Source: Maribacter sp. (GTDB taxonomy: Bacteria > Bacteroidota > Bacteroidia > Flavobacteriales > Flavobacteriaceae). Taken from it: a DNA stretch of 64,000 nt. Positions 1 through 9,566 of the stretch are shown here, in pieces. The position numbers were made by a program, and so were the translations under genes. Under the pieces are notes generated by a model. The model was not told the origin of the DNA. It was given only the letters and a program-made list of their open reading frames with translations, and ran no database searches. Location: assembly GCF_016744255.1 (NCBI RefSeq), contig NZ_JADGES010000003.1:1-64000 (forward strand), read 5' to 3'. Position 1 is the stretch's first letter; every line of letters begins with the position of its first letter.

Positions 1-1
1 T

Positions 2-214
2 GAAAAGGTTGAAAAAACAGAATTCAAGTCGTTCAATACAATCTCAAGATCTATACAAATGCATTATAAAACAATATTGAACTATTTTAATAACAGAAGC
101 ACCAATGCTTCAGCGGAATCTTTCAATGCCAAAATAAAAGAGTTCAGAGCACAGTTTAGAGGAGTCAGAGACATTACATTTTTCCTCTACAGACTATCCA
201 TAATTTATGCATAA
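2..214 (+). mobile_element. 3' end of an ISAon1-like transposase gene (truncated by window edge)
   Basis: An open frame runs in from the left edge and stops with TAA at 212-214, giving about 70 C-terminal residues. The end contains NASAESFNAKIKEFRAQFRG followed by a VRDITFFLYRL stretch. From memory this is the characteristic C-terminus of ISAon1-type (ISL3-like) transposases common in Bacteroidota, with the E of the DDE triad expected in the ASAESFN segment. The N-terminal part lies outside the window, so it cannot be told whether the element is intact. The sequence just after the stop (about 222-245) may hold the terminal inverted repeat, but the partner end is not visible. Confidence 0.8.
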
Positions 215-276
215 ATCTTACTAGTCCCCTAAAATTATACTTGACCCGGATAAGGTCTCAAGAATTATAAAAACAC

Positions 277-310
277 AAAAAGCGTTCAACTCTTCAGTTG
301 AACGCTTTTT
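277..310 (-). terminator. Intrinsic terminator of rpsT
   Basis: An 11-bp perfect stem (281-291 with 296-306, loop CTTC) is flanked by A-runs and T-runs, so it can act on both strands. It lies just downstream of rpsT on the minus strand and also faces the transposase end. Confidence 0.85.
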
Positions 311-333
311 AATATTGTAATAAAAAAGTAATA

Positions 334-585
334 CTATAACGCAGCTACTTGCTTCGCTAATTTACTTTTTAAGTTTGCCGCTTTATTAGAATGAATAATA
401 TTACGTTTAGCTAAACGATCAATCATACTAACAACCGTAGGAAAAAATGCTTCTGCATCTTTCTTACTTTCTTCAGAACGCAACTTACGCAATGCATTAC
501 GCATTGTTTTATGCTGGTACCTGTTACGTAAACGTACCGCTTCGTTTCTTCTAATCCTCTTTAATGCTGACTTGTGATTTGCCAT
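334..585 (-). CDS. rpsT: 30S ribosomal protein S20
   Basis: This 83-residue, strongly basic protein starts [20 protein letters not shown] and matches the three-helix S20 family in length, N-terminus and the alternating Lys/Arg pattern. S20 is a primary binder of 16S rRNA in the small subunit. The gene stands alone on the minus strand between two tRNA-Glu genes upstream and its own hairpin terminator downstream. In Bacteroidota a monocistronic rpsT is usual. No feature is odd. Confidence 0.97.
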   Translation of the reverse strand: MANHKSALKRIRRNEAVRLRNRYQHKTMRNALRKLRSEESKKDAEAFFPTVVSMIDRLAKRNIIHSNKAANLKSKLAKQVAAL

Positions 586-632
586 CTTATCTTTATTATT
601 ATGTTGTTGTTAGGGATACTATCCCAAATTTG

Positions 633-704
633 TAGTCCGTAGGGGAATCGAACCCCTGTTACCAGGATGAAAACCTGGCGTCCTAACCCCTAGACGAACG
701 GACC
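633..704 (-). tRNA. tRNA-Glu (UUC), copy 1
   Basis: Read on the minus strand the 72 nt fold into a full cloverleaf: acceptor stem GGTCCGT/ACGGACT (first pair G-U), D arm, anticodon stem CCAGG/CCTGG with loop TTTTCAT and anticodon TTC, and T arm AGGGG-TTCGATT-CCCCT. Discriminator base is A, and the CCA end is not encoded. It is identical to the next tRNA. Confidence 0.97.
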
Positions 705-744
705 GTTAAGACATTTAAAAATTCAATATTTCAGAACTCAATTG

Positions 745-816
745 TAGTCCGTAGGGGAATCGAACCCCTGTTACCAGGATGAAAACCTGGCGTCCTAACC
801 CCTAGACGAACGGACC
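745..816 (-). tRNA. tRNA-Glu (UUC), copy 2
   Basis: Base-for-base identical to the gene at 633-704 and separated from it by 40 bp, so the two are a recent or conserved tandem pair. Same anticodon TTC and no encoded CCA. Confidence 0.97.
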
Positions 817-892
817 ATACATTGTGTAAATGCGGATGCAAAAATACAATTATTTTTCACTATCGCAACACCTGTACTTATTTTTTTTCAAA

Positions 893-2368
893 TTAATATG
901 CTTTTGCAAATAAGACCCTTCTTTTAGAGGGTTTTCCAGAGATAATATCTACACCATTTTCTTCTTTTGCATCGATTGGAATACATCTTATGGTTGCTTT
1001 TGTCTCTTCTTTTATCTTATCCTCTGTCTCAATAGACCCATCCCAGTGCACAGAAACAAAACCTCCTTTACCATTTAGAACCTCTTTAAACTCTTCATAA
1101 GTATCTACTTCCGTAATATGTTCTTTTCTATGATCTAATGCTTTTTGGTGAATATTATTCTGAATATCCTCCATTAAAAACTCAATTTTAGCGATTACAT
1201 CTGCTGCTGCAACCGTTTCTTTTTCAAAAGTATCTCTCCTTGCTACTTCATAAGTTTCATTTTCCAAATCGCGAGGTCCTATCGCCAAACGAACAGGAAC
1301 ACCTTTTAACTCGTACTCATTAAACTTAAATCCTGGCTTGTAGGTATCTCTATTATCGTACTTTACAGATATTCCTTTAGCTCGTAATTCTTTTACTAAT
1401 GGGTTCACTTTCTCCGAAATAGCATCTAGTTGTTCCAACCCTTTATAAATAGGAACAATAACAACTTGTATTGGCGCTAATTTTGGAGGTAAAACCAACC
1501 CATTATCATCACTATGAGTCATTACCAATGCCCCCATTAAACGTGTAGAAACACCCCAAGAAGTAGCCCATACATATTCTTTCTTGCCTTCTTTATTGGC
1601 AAACTTAACATCGAAAGCTTTTGCGAAATTTTGCCCTAAGAAATGCGATGTTCCTGCCTGTAAAGCTTTACCATCTTGCATTAAAGCCTCTATACAATAC
1701 GTTTCGATAGCCCCAGCAAAACGTTCGCTTTCGGTTTTTACCCCTTTTATCACAGGCATTGCCATATGGTTTTCTGCAAAATCTGCATACACATGCATCA
1801 TCTGTTCTGCTTCTTCAATAGCTTCTTTTTCGGTAGCATGAGCCGTATGCCCCTCTTGCCATAAGAATTCCGCTGTTCTAAGAAAAAGACGCGTACGCAT
1901 TTCCCAACGCACTACATTTGCCCATTGATTGATAAGTAATGGTAAATCTCGGTAAGACTGTACCCATCTACGATACGTATCCCAAATAATAGTTTCCGAT
2001 GTTGGCCTTACAATTAGTTCTTCCTCTAATTTCGCATCTGGGTCTACTATTATTCCAGAACCATCTTCTGCATTTTTTAATCTATAATGCGTAACAACAG
2101 CACACTCCTTAGCAAAGCCCTCTACATGGCTAGCTTCTTTACTCAAGTAAGATTTAGGTATAAAAAGCGGAAAATAAGCATTCTCATGACCCGTTTCCTT
2201 AAACATTTTATCTAATGCTGCTTGCATTTTTTCCCATATAGCGTAGCCGTAAGGCTTAATCACCATACAACCGCGAACTCCAGAATTTTCAGCTAAATCC
2301 GCTTTTACTACAAGCTCATTATACCATTTAGAATAATCCTCGCTTCTCTTCGTTAATTTTTTACTCAT
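893..2368 (-). CDS. proS: Prolyl-tRNA synthetase, eukaryote/archaea-like type 3
   Basis: At 491 residues this cytoplasmic class II synthetase charges tRNA-Pro. The N-terminus ([19 protein letters not shown]) and the motif region [15 protein letters not shown] (from residue 121) match the short ProRS type that lacks the editing insertion found in E. coli ProRS. An anticodon-binding domain follows, then a C-terminal zinc-type domain, and the protein ends in Tyr (RVLFAKAY), as is usual for this type. Bacteroidota normally carry this type, so it is not a sign of recent transfer. The gene is divergent from the lipoprotein gene at 2464. Confidence 0.96.
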   Translation of the reverse strand: MSKKLTKRSEDYSKWYNELVVKADLAENSGVRGCMVIKPYGYAIWEKMQAALDKMFKETGHENAYFPLFIPKSYLSKEASHVEGFAKECAVVTHYRLKNAEDGSGIIVDPDAKLEEELIVRPTSETIIWDTYRRWVQSYRDLPLLINQWANVVRWEMRTRLFLRTAEFLWQEGHTAHATEKEAIEEAEQMMHVYADFAENHMAMPVIKGVKTESERFAGAIETYCIEALMQDGKALQAGTSHFLGQNFAKAFDVKFANKEGKKEYVWATSWGVSTRLMGALVMTHSDDNGLVLPPKLAPIQVVIVPIYKGLEQLDAISEKVNPLVKELRAKGISVKYDNRDTYKPGFKFNEYELKGVPVRLAIGPRDLENETYEVARRDTFEKETVAAADVIAKIEFLMEDIQNNIHQKALDHRKEHITEVDTYEEFKEVLNGKGGFVSVHWDGSIETEDKIKEETKATIRCIPIDAKEENGVDIISGKPSKRRVLFAKAY

Positions 2369-2463
2369 TATATGTAGTTTGGCACAAAACTTGTGTTTAT
2401 GTTATCGAAATAATTCGGTAAAACTAATTATTTTTACTATGTTCAACAATTAATTTTACAACG

Positions 2464-3756
2464 ATGATACATTCTCTACCCCTTTCTCGATTAAGTGCAG
2501 CGTTTTCGTTAGCACTTTTAGGCATTTTTGCAATTTCTTGTGGATCCTATCAAACGGCGTCCTACTATGACAATGACGGTATTTATTCCGAAGGAAACAC
2601 GCCAGTTGCCGTTGCTGAACAAGGACAAAAAAGACCTATAAAAAAACAGAAAGAAAATGACACTTATACTGATTATTTTGGTCAAAAAGCAGATCAATAT
2701 GATGAAATACTCGATAGTGAAATTTTTACAGACGTAGATTCTTATACTAGTCAGGTAGAAAACGACAGTATACAAGATAGTCAATTAACCGATTATTACA
2801 CTACAGATAATGATTATGAGGGATATGGTAATTGGGGAGATAATACATCTAATATAAGCATTACGTACCATACTAATGGATGGAATAACTCTAATTGGAT
2901 TGATTATGGTTGGGGTAACTATGGTTATGGAATGGGGTATGCTTATTACGATTATGGATGGGGCTACTACAGTCCTTGGTCTTACAGATACAACAACCCT
3001 TGGGGATGGGGTGGCTACGGATACAGAAGTCGCTATAACCCTTGGAATTCTTACTATTATGGGTCTGGGTATGGTTATAACGGATACAATAGATACCCAT
3101 ACCATACAAGATACAATAGCAGAACCTACGCTTATAACAATACAAGAAGAGGCTATTACAACAGAAATAGCTCTACTAACAGTAATTCTAGCGTAGCATT
3201 AAGAGGAAGATCTAATGTAAATACAAGAGGTACTTCTCCAAGATACAGAAGCTCTACACGCTCTTCTACAAACAGAAACAGTGCTACTTCTCGTAGCTCT
3301 AGATTATATCGAAGTAATACTACCACAGGAAGATCGGTTGGAGTAGACCAAAATAGAAGCTACAGGACAAGTAGAAGTACAAGAGCAACTCCTAGATATA
3401 ATAGCTCCTCTAGAACAAGCCAAACATACAGAAGTAGCACTCCAAGAACAAGTACTTCTAGAAGCGGAAGCTCTACTTCTAGAAGTACACAAACAGCCCC
3501 AAGAACATCTACATACCGTAATTCTGGCACCAGAACAAATAGTTCCAGAACGAATCAATCTTACAGAAGTTCTTCTCCGCGTAGAAGCACTTATAGCTCA
3601 GGAAGAAGTAGCAGCCCTAGCAGAAGTTCTAGCTCTACAAGAAGCAGCTCCTCTAGTAGAAGCAGTAATTATAGTTCTGGAAGTAGCTCTCGTAGTAGCA
3701 GTAGCCCTAGTCGATCTTCTTCTTCTAGCAGCAGAAGCAGTAGTCGTAGACAATAA
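2464..3756 (+). CDS. Low-complexity surface lipoprotein (GYW-rich then RS-rich)
   Basis: The 430-residue product begins with a hydrophobic signal and a lipobox ending AISC, so Cys26 is the likely lipidated residue. Three compositional blocks follow: an acidic, Asp/Glu/Gln-rich part (about 30-110), a Gly/Tyr/Trp/Asn-rich part (about 115-215, many GYG and GWG units) and a Ser/Arg/Thr-rich tail (about 230-430) dominated by RSS and SRSS units with high positive charge. No catalytic domain is visible. It lies 40 bp upstream of an OmpP1/FadL-like gene on the same strand and is probably co-transcribed with it. I infer an outer-membrane anchored structural or adhesive role. Function is unknown. Confidence 0.75.
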   Translation: MIHSLPLSRLSAAFSLALLGIFAISCGSYQTASYYDNDGIYSEGNTPVAVAEQGQKRPIKKQKENDTYTDYFGQKADQYDEILDSEIFTDVDSYTSQVENDSIQDSQLTDYYTTDNDYEGYGNWGDNTSNISITYHTNGWNNSNWIDYGWGNYGYGMGYAYYDYGWGYYSPWSYRYNNPWGWGGYGYRSRYNPWNSYYYGSGYGYNGYNRYPYHTRYNSRTYAYNNTRRGYYNRNSSTNSNSSVALRGRSNVNTRGTSPRYRSSTRSSTNRNSATSRSSRLYRSNTTTGRSVGVDQNRSYRTSRSTRATPRYNSSSRTSQTYRSSTPRTSTSRSGSSTSRSTQTAPRTSTYRNSGTRTNSSRTNQSYRSSSPRRSTYSSGRSSSPSRSSSSTRSSSSSRSSNYSSGSSSRSSSSPSRSSSSSSRSSSRRQ

Positions 3757-3796
3757 AAAGAGTCCTATTATTTTACTATTTAAAAGACAAAAAAAA

Positions 3797-5299
3797 ATGA
3801 AAAACATACTAACTTTCATAACGCTATTGGCATGCATTACTATTAATGCTCAAAACAGCACCGATGTACTCCGTTACAGTTTAGAAAACCCCCAAGGAAC
3901 AGCCCGTTTTCAATCCATGAGTGGTGCTTTTGGTGCCCTAGGAGGAGACTTATCCGCTTTAAATGTAAATCCCGCAGGGTCTGCAGTCTTCAACAACAGT
4001 TTAATTACCATTTCTGGAACATCTTACAAAAAAGATAATTCTTCTTTATACTCCAACACCAGAAACAAAACGAAAGAATATTATATAGACATAAACCAAG
4101 CTGGTGGTGTTTTTATCCTTAAAAGCTCTGGGAATTCTAATTGGAAAAAGGTAGCTCTAGCCATCAACTATGATGTTGCTCGTAATTTTGAAAACAAAGT
4201 AATTACCTCGGGAAATAGTCCACAAGGAATTGATAATTATTTTTTAGATTTTGCGCAAGGTACATCTCTTGGCTCTATAAGCAGACAACAAGGGGAATAC
4301 TTAGAAAATGCCTACTTAGATATTGGCTCTAAACAAGGATTTGCTAGCCAACAAGCTTTCTTAGGGTATTACGGAGGAATTATTGACCCTATCAATGAAG
4401 TTGATGAAAATACGCAGTACACAAGAACTGCAGACTATACCACTGTAAATCAAGAATTACTTAAAAACACTTCGGGTTTCAATAGTAAATTAATTTTAAA
4501 TATAGCATCGCAGTACCAAGACAATCTCTACTTTGGAGCTTCTATAAACTTTCACAATGTATTATATGAAGAGTATAAAGAATTTACCGAAACTGGATAC
4601 AATACCACATCTCGAATAAAACAAACTACTTTCGATAGTTTCTTACGTACGGAAGGAAGTGGAATATCCTTAAACCTTGGAGCAATTGCCAAATTAAATA
4701 AAAATGTACGTATTGGTGGTAGCTACCAATCCCCTACATGGTACCGCTTAACAGATGAATTTTCGCAACGTATAGATTCTGACTTAGCAGATGAAGATAT
4801 TAACTACATAAACTTTAATGTTGTTAATTTATTTGATACCTACACCATAAAAACGCCGAGCAAACTAACAGGAAGCTTAGCCCTTATTTTTGGCAAAGAT
4901 GGTTTACTAAGTTTTGATTACATATATCAAGATATGTCGCAAGCAGAATTAAGACCTACAACGGATAGCAATTTTGCTATTGAAAACAACAATATTCGCA
5001 ATAACTTAAATGCGGTTTCTACTTTTAAAGTTGGTGGAGAGTACCGCATATCTCAAGTAAGTTTAAGAGCAGGTTATCGTTACCAGCAAAGCCCTTACGC
5101 TGATAGTAATTTAGCTGGGGAATTAACTGGATACTCCACAGGAATTGGTTATAATTTTGGTGGAAGCAGATTAGATTTTGCTTTAAACCGAACGGAACAA
5201 GATACTAGTGAGCGTCTATTTAGCACCGGGATTACAACTCCTGCAATGGTAAATAGAATAAATACCAATGGGACTTTAAGCTACACTATTAACTTCTAA
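3797..5299 (+). CDS. OmpP1/FadL-like outer-membrane transport protein
   Basis: This 500-residue protein has a signal peptide ending INAQ. The N-terminal hatch-like segment reads NPQGTARFQSMSGAFGALGG and then DLSALNVNPAG, which is the family signature of FadL/OmpP1 14-strand barrels in Bacteroidota. The rest alternates aromatic and polar residues as in beta strands and ends in Phe (SYTINF). FadL proteins carry hydrophobic molecules across the outer membrane, but the substrate of this one cannot be read. It follows the low-complexity lipoprotein closely and probably shares its transcript. Confidence 0.88.
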   Translation: MKNILTFITLLACITINAQNSTDVLRYSLENPQGTARFQSMSGAFGALGGDLSALNVNPAGSAVFNNSLITISGTSYKKDNSSLYSNTRNKTKEYYIDINQAGGVFILKSSGNSNWKKVALAINYDVARNFENKVITSGNSPQGIDNYFLDFAQGTSLGSISRQQGEYLENAYLDIGSKQGFASQQAFLGYYGGIIDPINEVDENTQYTRTADYTTVNQELLKNTSGFNSKLILNIASQYQDNLYFGASINFHNVLYEEYKEFTETGYNTTSRIKQTTFDSFLRTEGSGISLNLGAIAKLNKNVRIGGSYQSPTWYRLTDEFSQRIDSDLADEDINYINFNVVNLFDTYTIKTPSKLTGSLALIFGKDGLLSFDYIYQDMSQAELRPTTDSNFAIENNNIRNNLNAVSTFKVGGEYRISQVSLRAGYRYQQSPYADSNLAGELTGYSTGIGYNFGGSRLDFALNRTEQDTSERLFSTGITTPAMVNRINTNGTLSYTINF

Positions 5300-5311
5300 A
5301 GAAGTTTTAAA

Positions 5312-5362
5312 AAAAAGATAAAAAAATCACCTTTATTCAAAGGCTATTTTTTTATCTTTTTA
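5312..5362. terminator. Bidirectional terminator between convergent genes
   Basis: A long AT-rich hairpin pairs GATAAAAAAAT (5317-5327) with ATTTTTTTATC (5346-5356), with an inner CCTTT/AAAGG stem. A-runs and T-runs flank it on both sides. It sits between the barrel gene (plus) and the T9SS protein gene (minus), overlapping the last codons of the latter. Confidence 0.65.
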
Positions 5363-6794
5363 ATGTAAAATGTGTCTTTCGTATTTTTGCCACTATAATA
5401 TTAGATACGTCTTCATCATACTCAAAACGGAACCAATAATCCGAAGAAGGCATTGACCTACCATTAAAAGTACCATCCCAACCAATAGTATTATTATCTA
5501 GCTGTTTTAATAATTTTCCGTAGCGGTCAAATATATACACTGTAGGATTTATCAATGTTTCAATTCCTAATATATTCCAAGTATCATAGAAACCATCATT
5601 ATTCGGTGTAAAAAATTTAGGGTAAGCGACTACTAAAAACTCTATTGGCTCAGTAATTCCGCAGCCATTTTTATCATTTATTATTACCGTATTTAACCCT
5701 GGTGGCACATCTGTAAATATAGAATCATCTTGAAATTCTCCGCCATTAATTGCAAATTCATAGCTGCTATTCCCTACTACAAAAAATTCTACGTTATTCT
5801 TATCTGGATCAATAGATAAATTAGTATCCAATATTTCTACCCTATCCAAAACAGGGTCACCATAAAAAGTAATGAGTATCCCTCCAGGGTGCTCCACCGT
5901 TAGTGGAGTACCAGAAATAGTGGTTATTACCGCAAAATACCTGCCAGAACTACCACTAGGAACCACTAATTCTGCCCCGAATGGCCCTGTACCAGTTAAA
6001 GTAGCATCATCACTCCCATCTTCATCATAATCTACAGTCCACTCTACAGAAGCTATATCTGCTCCCGCAGGAGAATTAAGAGCACTTAAAATAATATCTG
6101 GGTCGCCATCACAAGCAACTATATCTAGTCCTAAAAACTCATCTCTTAGAGTACAATCCAAAGCTGTATTCTGATCTGCATCTACAGAACTCCCTGTAAA
6201 CGTTAAAGAATAAGGTTCTGGATCTCCATCAAAATTTGTATTGAAATTGTTTATTAAAATATAGTAAATTTCTCCTGGCTGAACATCTAGCCACTCGTCA
6301 TAGGTGTTTTGACTACCAGTTAAAAAAGGGGCTCCTACTTGCCCGTTTTCAGGATTCACCCCTATGCCCGTAAATTCCGTATCGTTTACCTCATAATTAC
6401 AACGTATGGGTTGTGCGACACCTGCACTAATATCTGCACAATCTACATCGGGACCATATACAGCAAAATCCCATTCTGCGGTAGTAGTCATTCCGCCACC
6501 TACAGCCATTGCTTCAATATCGAAACCAACTTGACCACCAGTACCTGCTCTAAAAACATACCAAGAAGTGTTGTGCTCAATATTGGCAGAAGACACACTT
6601 CCTTTCTCAAGACAACCCGTTTCCCGAATTACATCTGGGTCGAAATCATCAATATCCCCTCCACCATCGGCTTCAGAAAAAATTGGCGCATCTGCACATA
6701 CAGGAATAGCAGTTCTACAATCTGCCGAGTTTTGAGCTTTGCTACTTATTGTAAAAAACAAGAAAAAGCAAACAACATAAAAAAGTGATCGCAT
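5352..6794 (-). CDS. Exported protein with T9SS type B (gliding-associated) C-terminal domain
   Basis: The 480-residue product has an N-terminal signal peptide ending SKAQ. A Cys-containing N-terminal domain begins NSADCRTAIPVCADAP and a beta-sandwich region follows. The last about 85 residues (FFTPNNDGFYDTWNI, YIFDRYGKLLKQL, GWDGTFNGR, SDYWFRFEY) are the CHU_C-type domain recognised by the type IX secretion system. The protein is therefore expected to cross the outer membrane through T9SS and remain on the surface or be released. It shares its whole architecture with the next gene (6925-8730) and both lie head-to-tail on the minus strand. Ligand or activity is unknown. Confidence 0.9.
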   Translation of the reverse strand: MRSLFYVVCFFLFFTISSKAQNSADCRTAIPVCADAPIFSEADGGGDIDDFDPDVIRETGCLEKGSVSSANIEHNTSWYVFRAGTGGQVGFDIEAMAVGGGMTTTAEWDFAVYGPDVDCADISAGVAQPIRCNYEVNDTEFTGIGVNPENGQVGAPFLTGSQNTYDEWLDVQPGEIYYILINNFNTNFDGDPEPYSLTFTGSSVDADQNTALDCTLRDEFLGLDIVACDGDPDIILSALNSPAGADIASVEWTVDYDEDGSDDATLTGTGPFGAELVVPSGSSGRYFAVITTISGTPLTVEHPGGILITFYGDPVLDRVEILDTNLSIDPDKNNVEFFVVGNSSYEFAINGGEFQDDSIFTDVPPGLNTVIINDKNGCGITEPIEFLVVAYPKFFTPNNDGFYDTWNILGIETLINPTVYIFDRYGKLLKQLDNNTIGWDGTFNGRSMPSSDYWFRFEYDEDVSNIIVAKIRKTHFTLKR

Positions 6795-6924
6795 AGATAT
6801 GGGGCTAACATTACACTAGTGATTACTACTATAACTGCCACTAAGAAGGTTTATTATATACAACGGAGAAATTATACTGTTAATCGATGAACAGCATAAT
6901 TTTTGATAGAAAAACGGCTTAAAA

Positions 6925-8730
6925 CTATCTTTTTAGAGAAAAGTGATTATTTATATATTTCGCTATTTTAGACTGTCCGTTATCATCTTCATAAGTCAAT
7001 TTAAACCAATAATCGGATGCTGGCAAGAGAGAATCATTATAAGTACCGTCCCAACCTACGGAATTAGCATTTAGTTGTTTAATGAATTTTCCATACCTAT
7101 CATAGATATATACTTGAGGATTCTGCAAAACAGACATTCCACTTACAAACCAAACATCATTACGATTATCTCCATTTGGAGTGAAAAATTTATCAAAACC
7201 AACCACCACAATTTCTTCTGTAACCGAACCACAACCTTTTGGATCAATAACAGTTACTAAATGCACACCTGGTAATACATTCTTAAAAATATTTGATAAT
7301 TGAGTCTTCCCTTCATCCAATTGATATTCGTAATTCTCTTCTAAATCTAAAGTTACGGAAACAACATTATTACTCTGTAAATCATCAATATCAATATTCG
7401 TAATTACTGGTAATTCTGAAATTACCACGGTAATAGTTTTGGTATTAGAACAACTAACTCCATTTCTTGTTTGGGTTGCAGTAAGCGTATACTCCCCTTC
7501 TTGGGTCACTACCAAACTAGAAGTGATTTCTCCTGTATCCCATAAATAGGTGTAATTAGAGTTTGGTACTATTTCTCCAATAGTGCCTGAAATTTCATTC
7601 GCACATAAAAACAATTCATCAGAGAAATTTAAAGTTGGTTTTTCTATAACCTCTAAATTAAACTGTTCAGATGCGTCATAACAATTAGAATTCTCTATCG
7701 ATGTTGTTCGCACATAAATGGTATGCGTACCTAAAAAAGTATTTTCGTCTTTAGCAATAGCCATAACACCATTCAAAGCATCTGTCTGTGATAAATGGTA
7801 AGTAACCATAAAATCATCGGGACTTTGTACACCCAAGGCCTCCGTGTCTTTTTTTGTTAAATTAAATGTAGAATCATCCGAACAAACTATTTCATCCTTC
7901 AAAGTATAAGTGATAGGAGAAGGAGAGTAAGCTACTTGAGCCTCACTAATTATATTCTCATTCGTGGGCATTATTACAACAACTCTATAAAGAGCAGAAA
8001 CCGCAACAGCCAAAGTTGGCCCGCTTTCTGCTGGTATTTTAGAAAAACCTGTACCAATATCTAAAAACCATTCATACGTAACAGCTCCTAATATAGTAGC
8101 GTCTAAAACAATAGTATCTATATCGCATGCTGACACTGGAGGCCCCAATAAGTTATTAATAATAGAACAATCTAAAGCATCGTATGGGTTGGCTACAAAA
8201 ATATCTCCAGAAAACTGAATAGAGAAACCAGAGTTTGTATTGCTAAAATTATTAAGTAGCAAAAAATAATCTTCTCCTGCTTCTACTTGTAACCAATCTT
8301 CATATAAAAAAGTATCTTCATCCCCAGCTGGATCCACCCCTACCCCCATAAAAGAGTTAGCATCTGCATTATCGAAAAAATTACAACGAACTGGTTCTCC
8401 TAGATTATTACAATCGGATGCTTTATATAAGGCAAAATCCCAATCTTCAGAAACATCAAAACCTATATTAAAACCTAATTGTCCACTTGCACCTGTTCTA
8501 AATCTATACCAAGCAGAATTAGTTTCTAAAACCCCAGACATTGTTTCCCTCAAACAGCCACTTTCACTCGCTCCATTAAAATCATCTGAGCCATACCCAA
8601 CAGTACCGCCATTTACGGGTGTATTACTACATATAGGAACCGCATTAGAGCAGTCTGGAGAAACTTGTCCATTAAGACAGAACCCCCCAGCAATAAAAAG
8701 AAAATATAATATAGCTCCTAAACGGCTCAT
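6925..8730 (-). CDS. Exported T9SS type B protein, paralogue of its neighbour
   Basis: I place the start at the ATG at 8728-8730 (MSRLGAILYFLF), because it gives a normal signal peptide. A start 13 codons upstream would add an unneeded leader. The product is about 600 residues: signal peptide, a domain beginning SPDCSNAVPICSNTP that matches the neighbour's N-terminal domain, two Ig-like/PKD-like stretches, and a T9SS CTD with FFTPNGDNRNDVWFVSG, YIYDRYGKFIKQL and GWDGTYNDS motifs. It has an extra middle segment that the 480-residue paralogue lacks. A tandem duplication is the simplest explanation. It is transcribed away from folE. Confidence 0.9.
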   Translation of the reverse strand: MSRLGAILYFLFIAGGFCLNGQVSPDCSNAVPICSNTPVNGGTVGYGSDDFNGASESGCLRETMSGVLETNSAWYRFRTGASGQLGFNIGFDVSEDWDFALYKASDCNNLGEPVRCNFFDNADANSFMGVGVDPAGDEDTFLYEDWLQVEAGEDYFLLLNNFSNTNSGFSIQFSGDIFVANPYDALDCSIINNLLGPPVSACDIDTIVLDATILGAVTYEWFLDIGTGFSKIPAESGPTLAVAVSALYRVVVIMPTNENIISEAQVAYSPSPITYTLKDEIVCSDDSTFNLTKKDTEALGVQSPDDFMVTYHLSQTDALNGVMAIAKDENTFLGTHTIYVRTTSIENSNCYDASEQFNLEVIEKPTLNFSDELFLCANEISGTIGEIVPNSNYTYLWDTGEITSSLVVTQEGEYTLTATQTRNGVSCSNTKTITVVISELPVITNIDIDDLQSNNVVSVTLDLEENYEYQLDEGKTQLSNIFKNVLPGVHLVTVIDPKGCGSVTEEIVVVGFDKFFTPNGDNRNDVWFVSGMSVLQNPQVYIYDRYGKFIKQLNANSVGWDGTYNDSLLPASDYWFKLTYEDDNGQSKIAKYINNHFSLKR

Positions 8731-8868
8731 AAATAATACTAAGAAATTGGAATTTATAAAAATAACCAAGGTATTTTCTTAACACTAATTTATGTTGTGT
8801 AACACCACCACAGTAATATAAAGTGGCATATTATGTATATCTTTGCCCTTCTTAAAAGTTGAATTTAG

Positions 8869-9549
8869 ATGAAAATGGACAGCACATTGAATGAGGAATA
8901 TGATGACATCGGAGATAACCATCTGGCCTCTTCTGAAGACACTCCAATGCGAGAAGATGCTTTTGTATTAAACGATGAAGAGAAAATACAAAAAATTAAA
9001 GGGAACGTTAAAGAAATATTACAAACTCTTGGATTAGATCTAGAGGACGACAGCCTTAAAGGAACGCCACAAAGAGTTGCTAAAATGTTTGTTAATGAGA
9101 TATTTAGCGGACTAAATCCGAAACGTAAACCCAAAGCTTCTACCTTCGACAATAAGTACAAATACGGTGAAATGCTAGTAGAAAAAAACATTACAGTTTA
9201 CTCTACTTGCGAGCATCATTTACTTCCTATTGTTGGAAGAGCTCATGTTGCTTATATTTCTAATGGCTCCGTTGTTGGGCTTTCAAAAATGAATCGTATT
9301 GTAGACTATTATGCCAAACGCCCACAAGTGCAAGAGCGCCTAAACATTCAAATTGTTAGAGAATTACAAAAAGCTCTAGGCACGGAAGATGTTGCATGTA
9401 TTATAGATGCAAAGCATTTATGCGTAAACTCTAGAGGAATTAGAGATATTGAAAGTAGCACGGTTACTGCTGAATATGGCGGTAAGTTTAAAGAAGAAGC
9501 TGTTAGGAGTGAATTTTTAAACTTCGTAAAATTAGAAACTAAATTTTAA
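8869..9549 (+). CDS. folE: GTP cyclohydrolase I
   Basis: FolE converts GTP to 7,8-dihydroneopterin triphosphate, the first step of folate and pterin synthesis. The 226-residue protein carries the family motifs: [14 protein letters not shown] (61-74), [17 protein letters not shown] (from Cys114) and [11 protein letters not shown] (Cys185). Cys114, His117 and Cys185 are the expected zinc ligands. About 45 N-terminal residues are acidic and extra compared with the catalytic core. A -7-like element TATCTTTG lies at 8838-8845 without a clear -33 partner. cysS follows 17 bp downstream. Confidence 0.96.
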   Translation: MKMDSTLNEEYDDIGDNHLASSEDTPMREDAFVLNDEEKIQKIKGNVKEILQTLGLDLEDDSLKGTPQRVAKMFVNEIFSGLNPKRKPKASTFDNKYKYGEMLVEKNITVYSTCEHHLLPIVGRAHVAYISNGSVVGLSKMNRIVDYYAKRPQVQERLNIQIVRELQKALGTEDVACIIDAKHLCVNSRGIRDIESSTVTAEYGGKFKEEAVRSEFLNFVKLETKF

Positions 9550-9566
9550 TACCATTACACTTACGA

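Noticed and set aside
3100..3756. RS-rich tail as a eukaryotic SR-type protein or transferred eukaryotic gene
   Set aside because: The lipobox, the flavobacterial neighbours and similar base usage point to a native bacterial surface protein. The likeness is compositional only.
2518..3837. Several open frames on both strands inside the low-complexity lipoprotein gene
   Set aside because: They are by-products of repetitive codons in the real gene and have no signal, motif or start context of their own.
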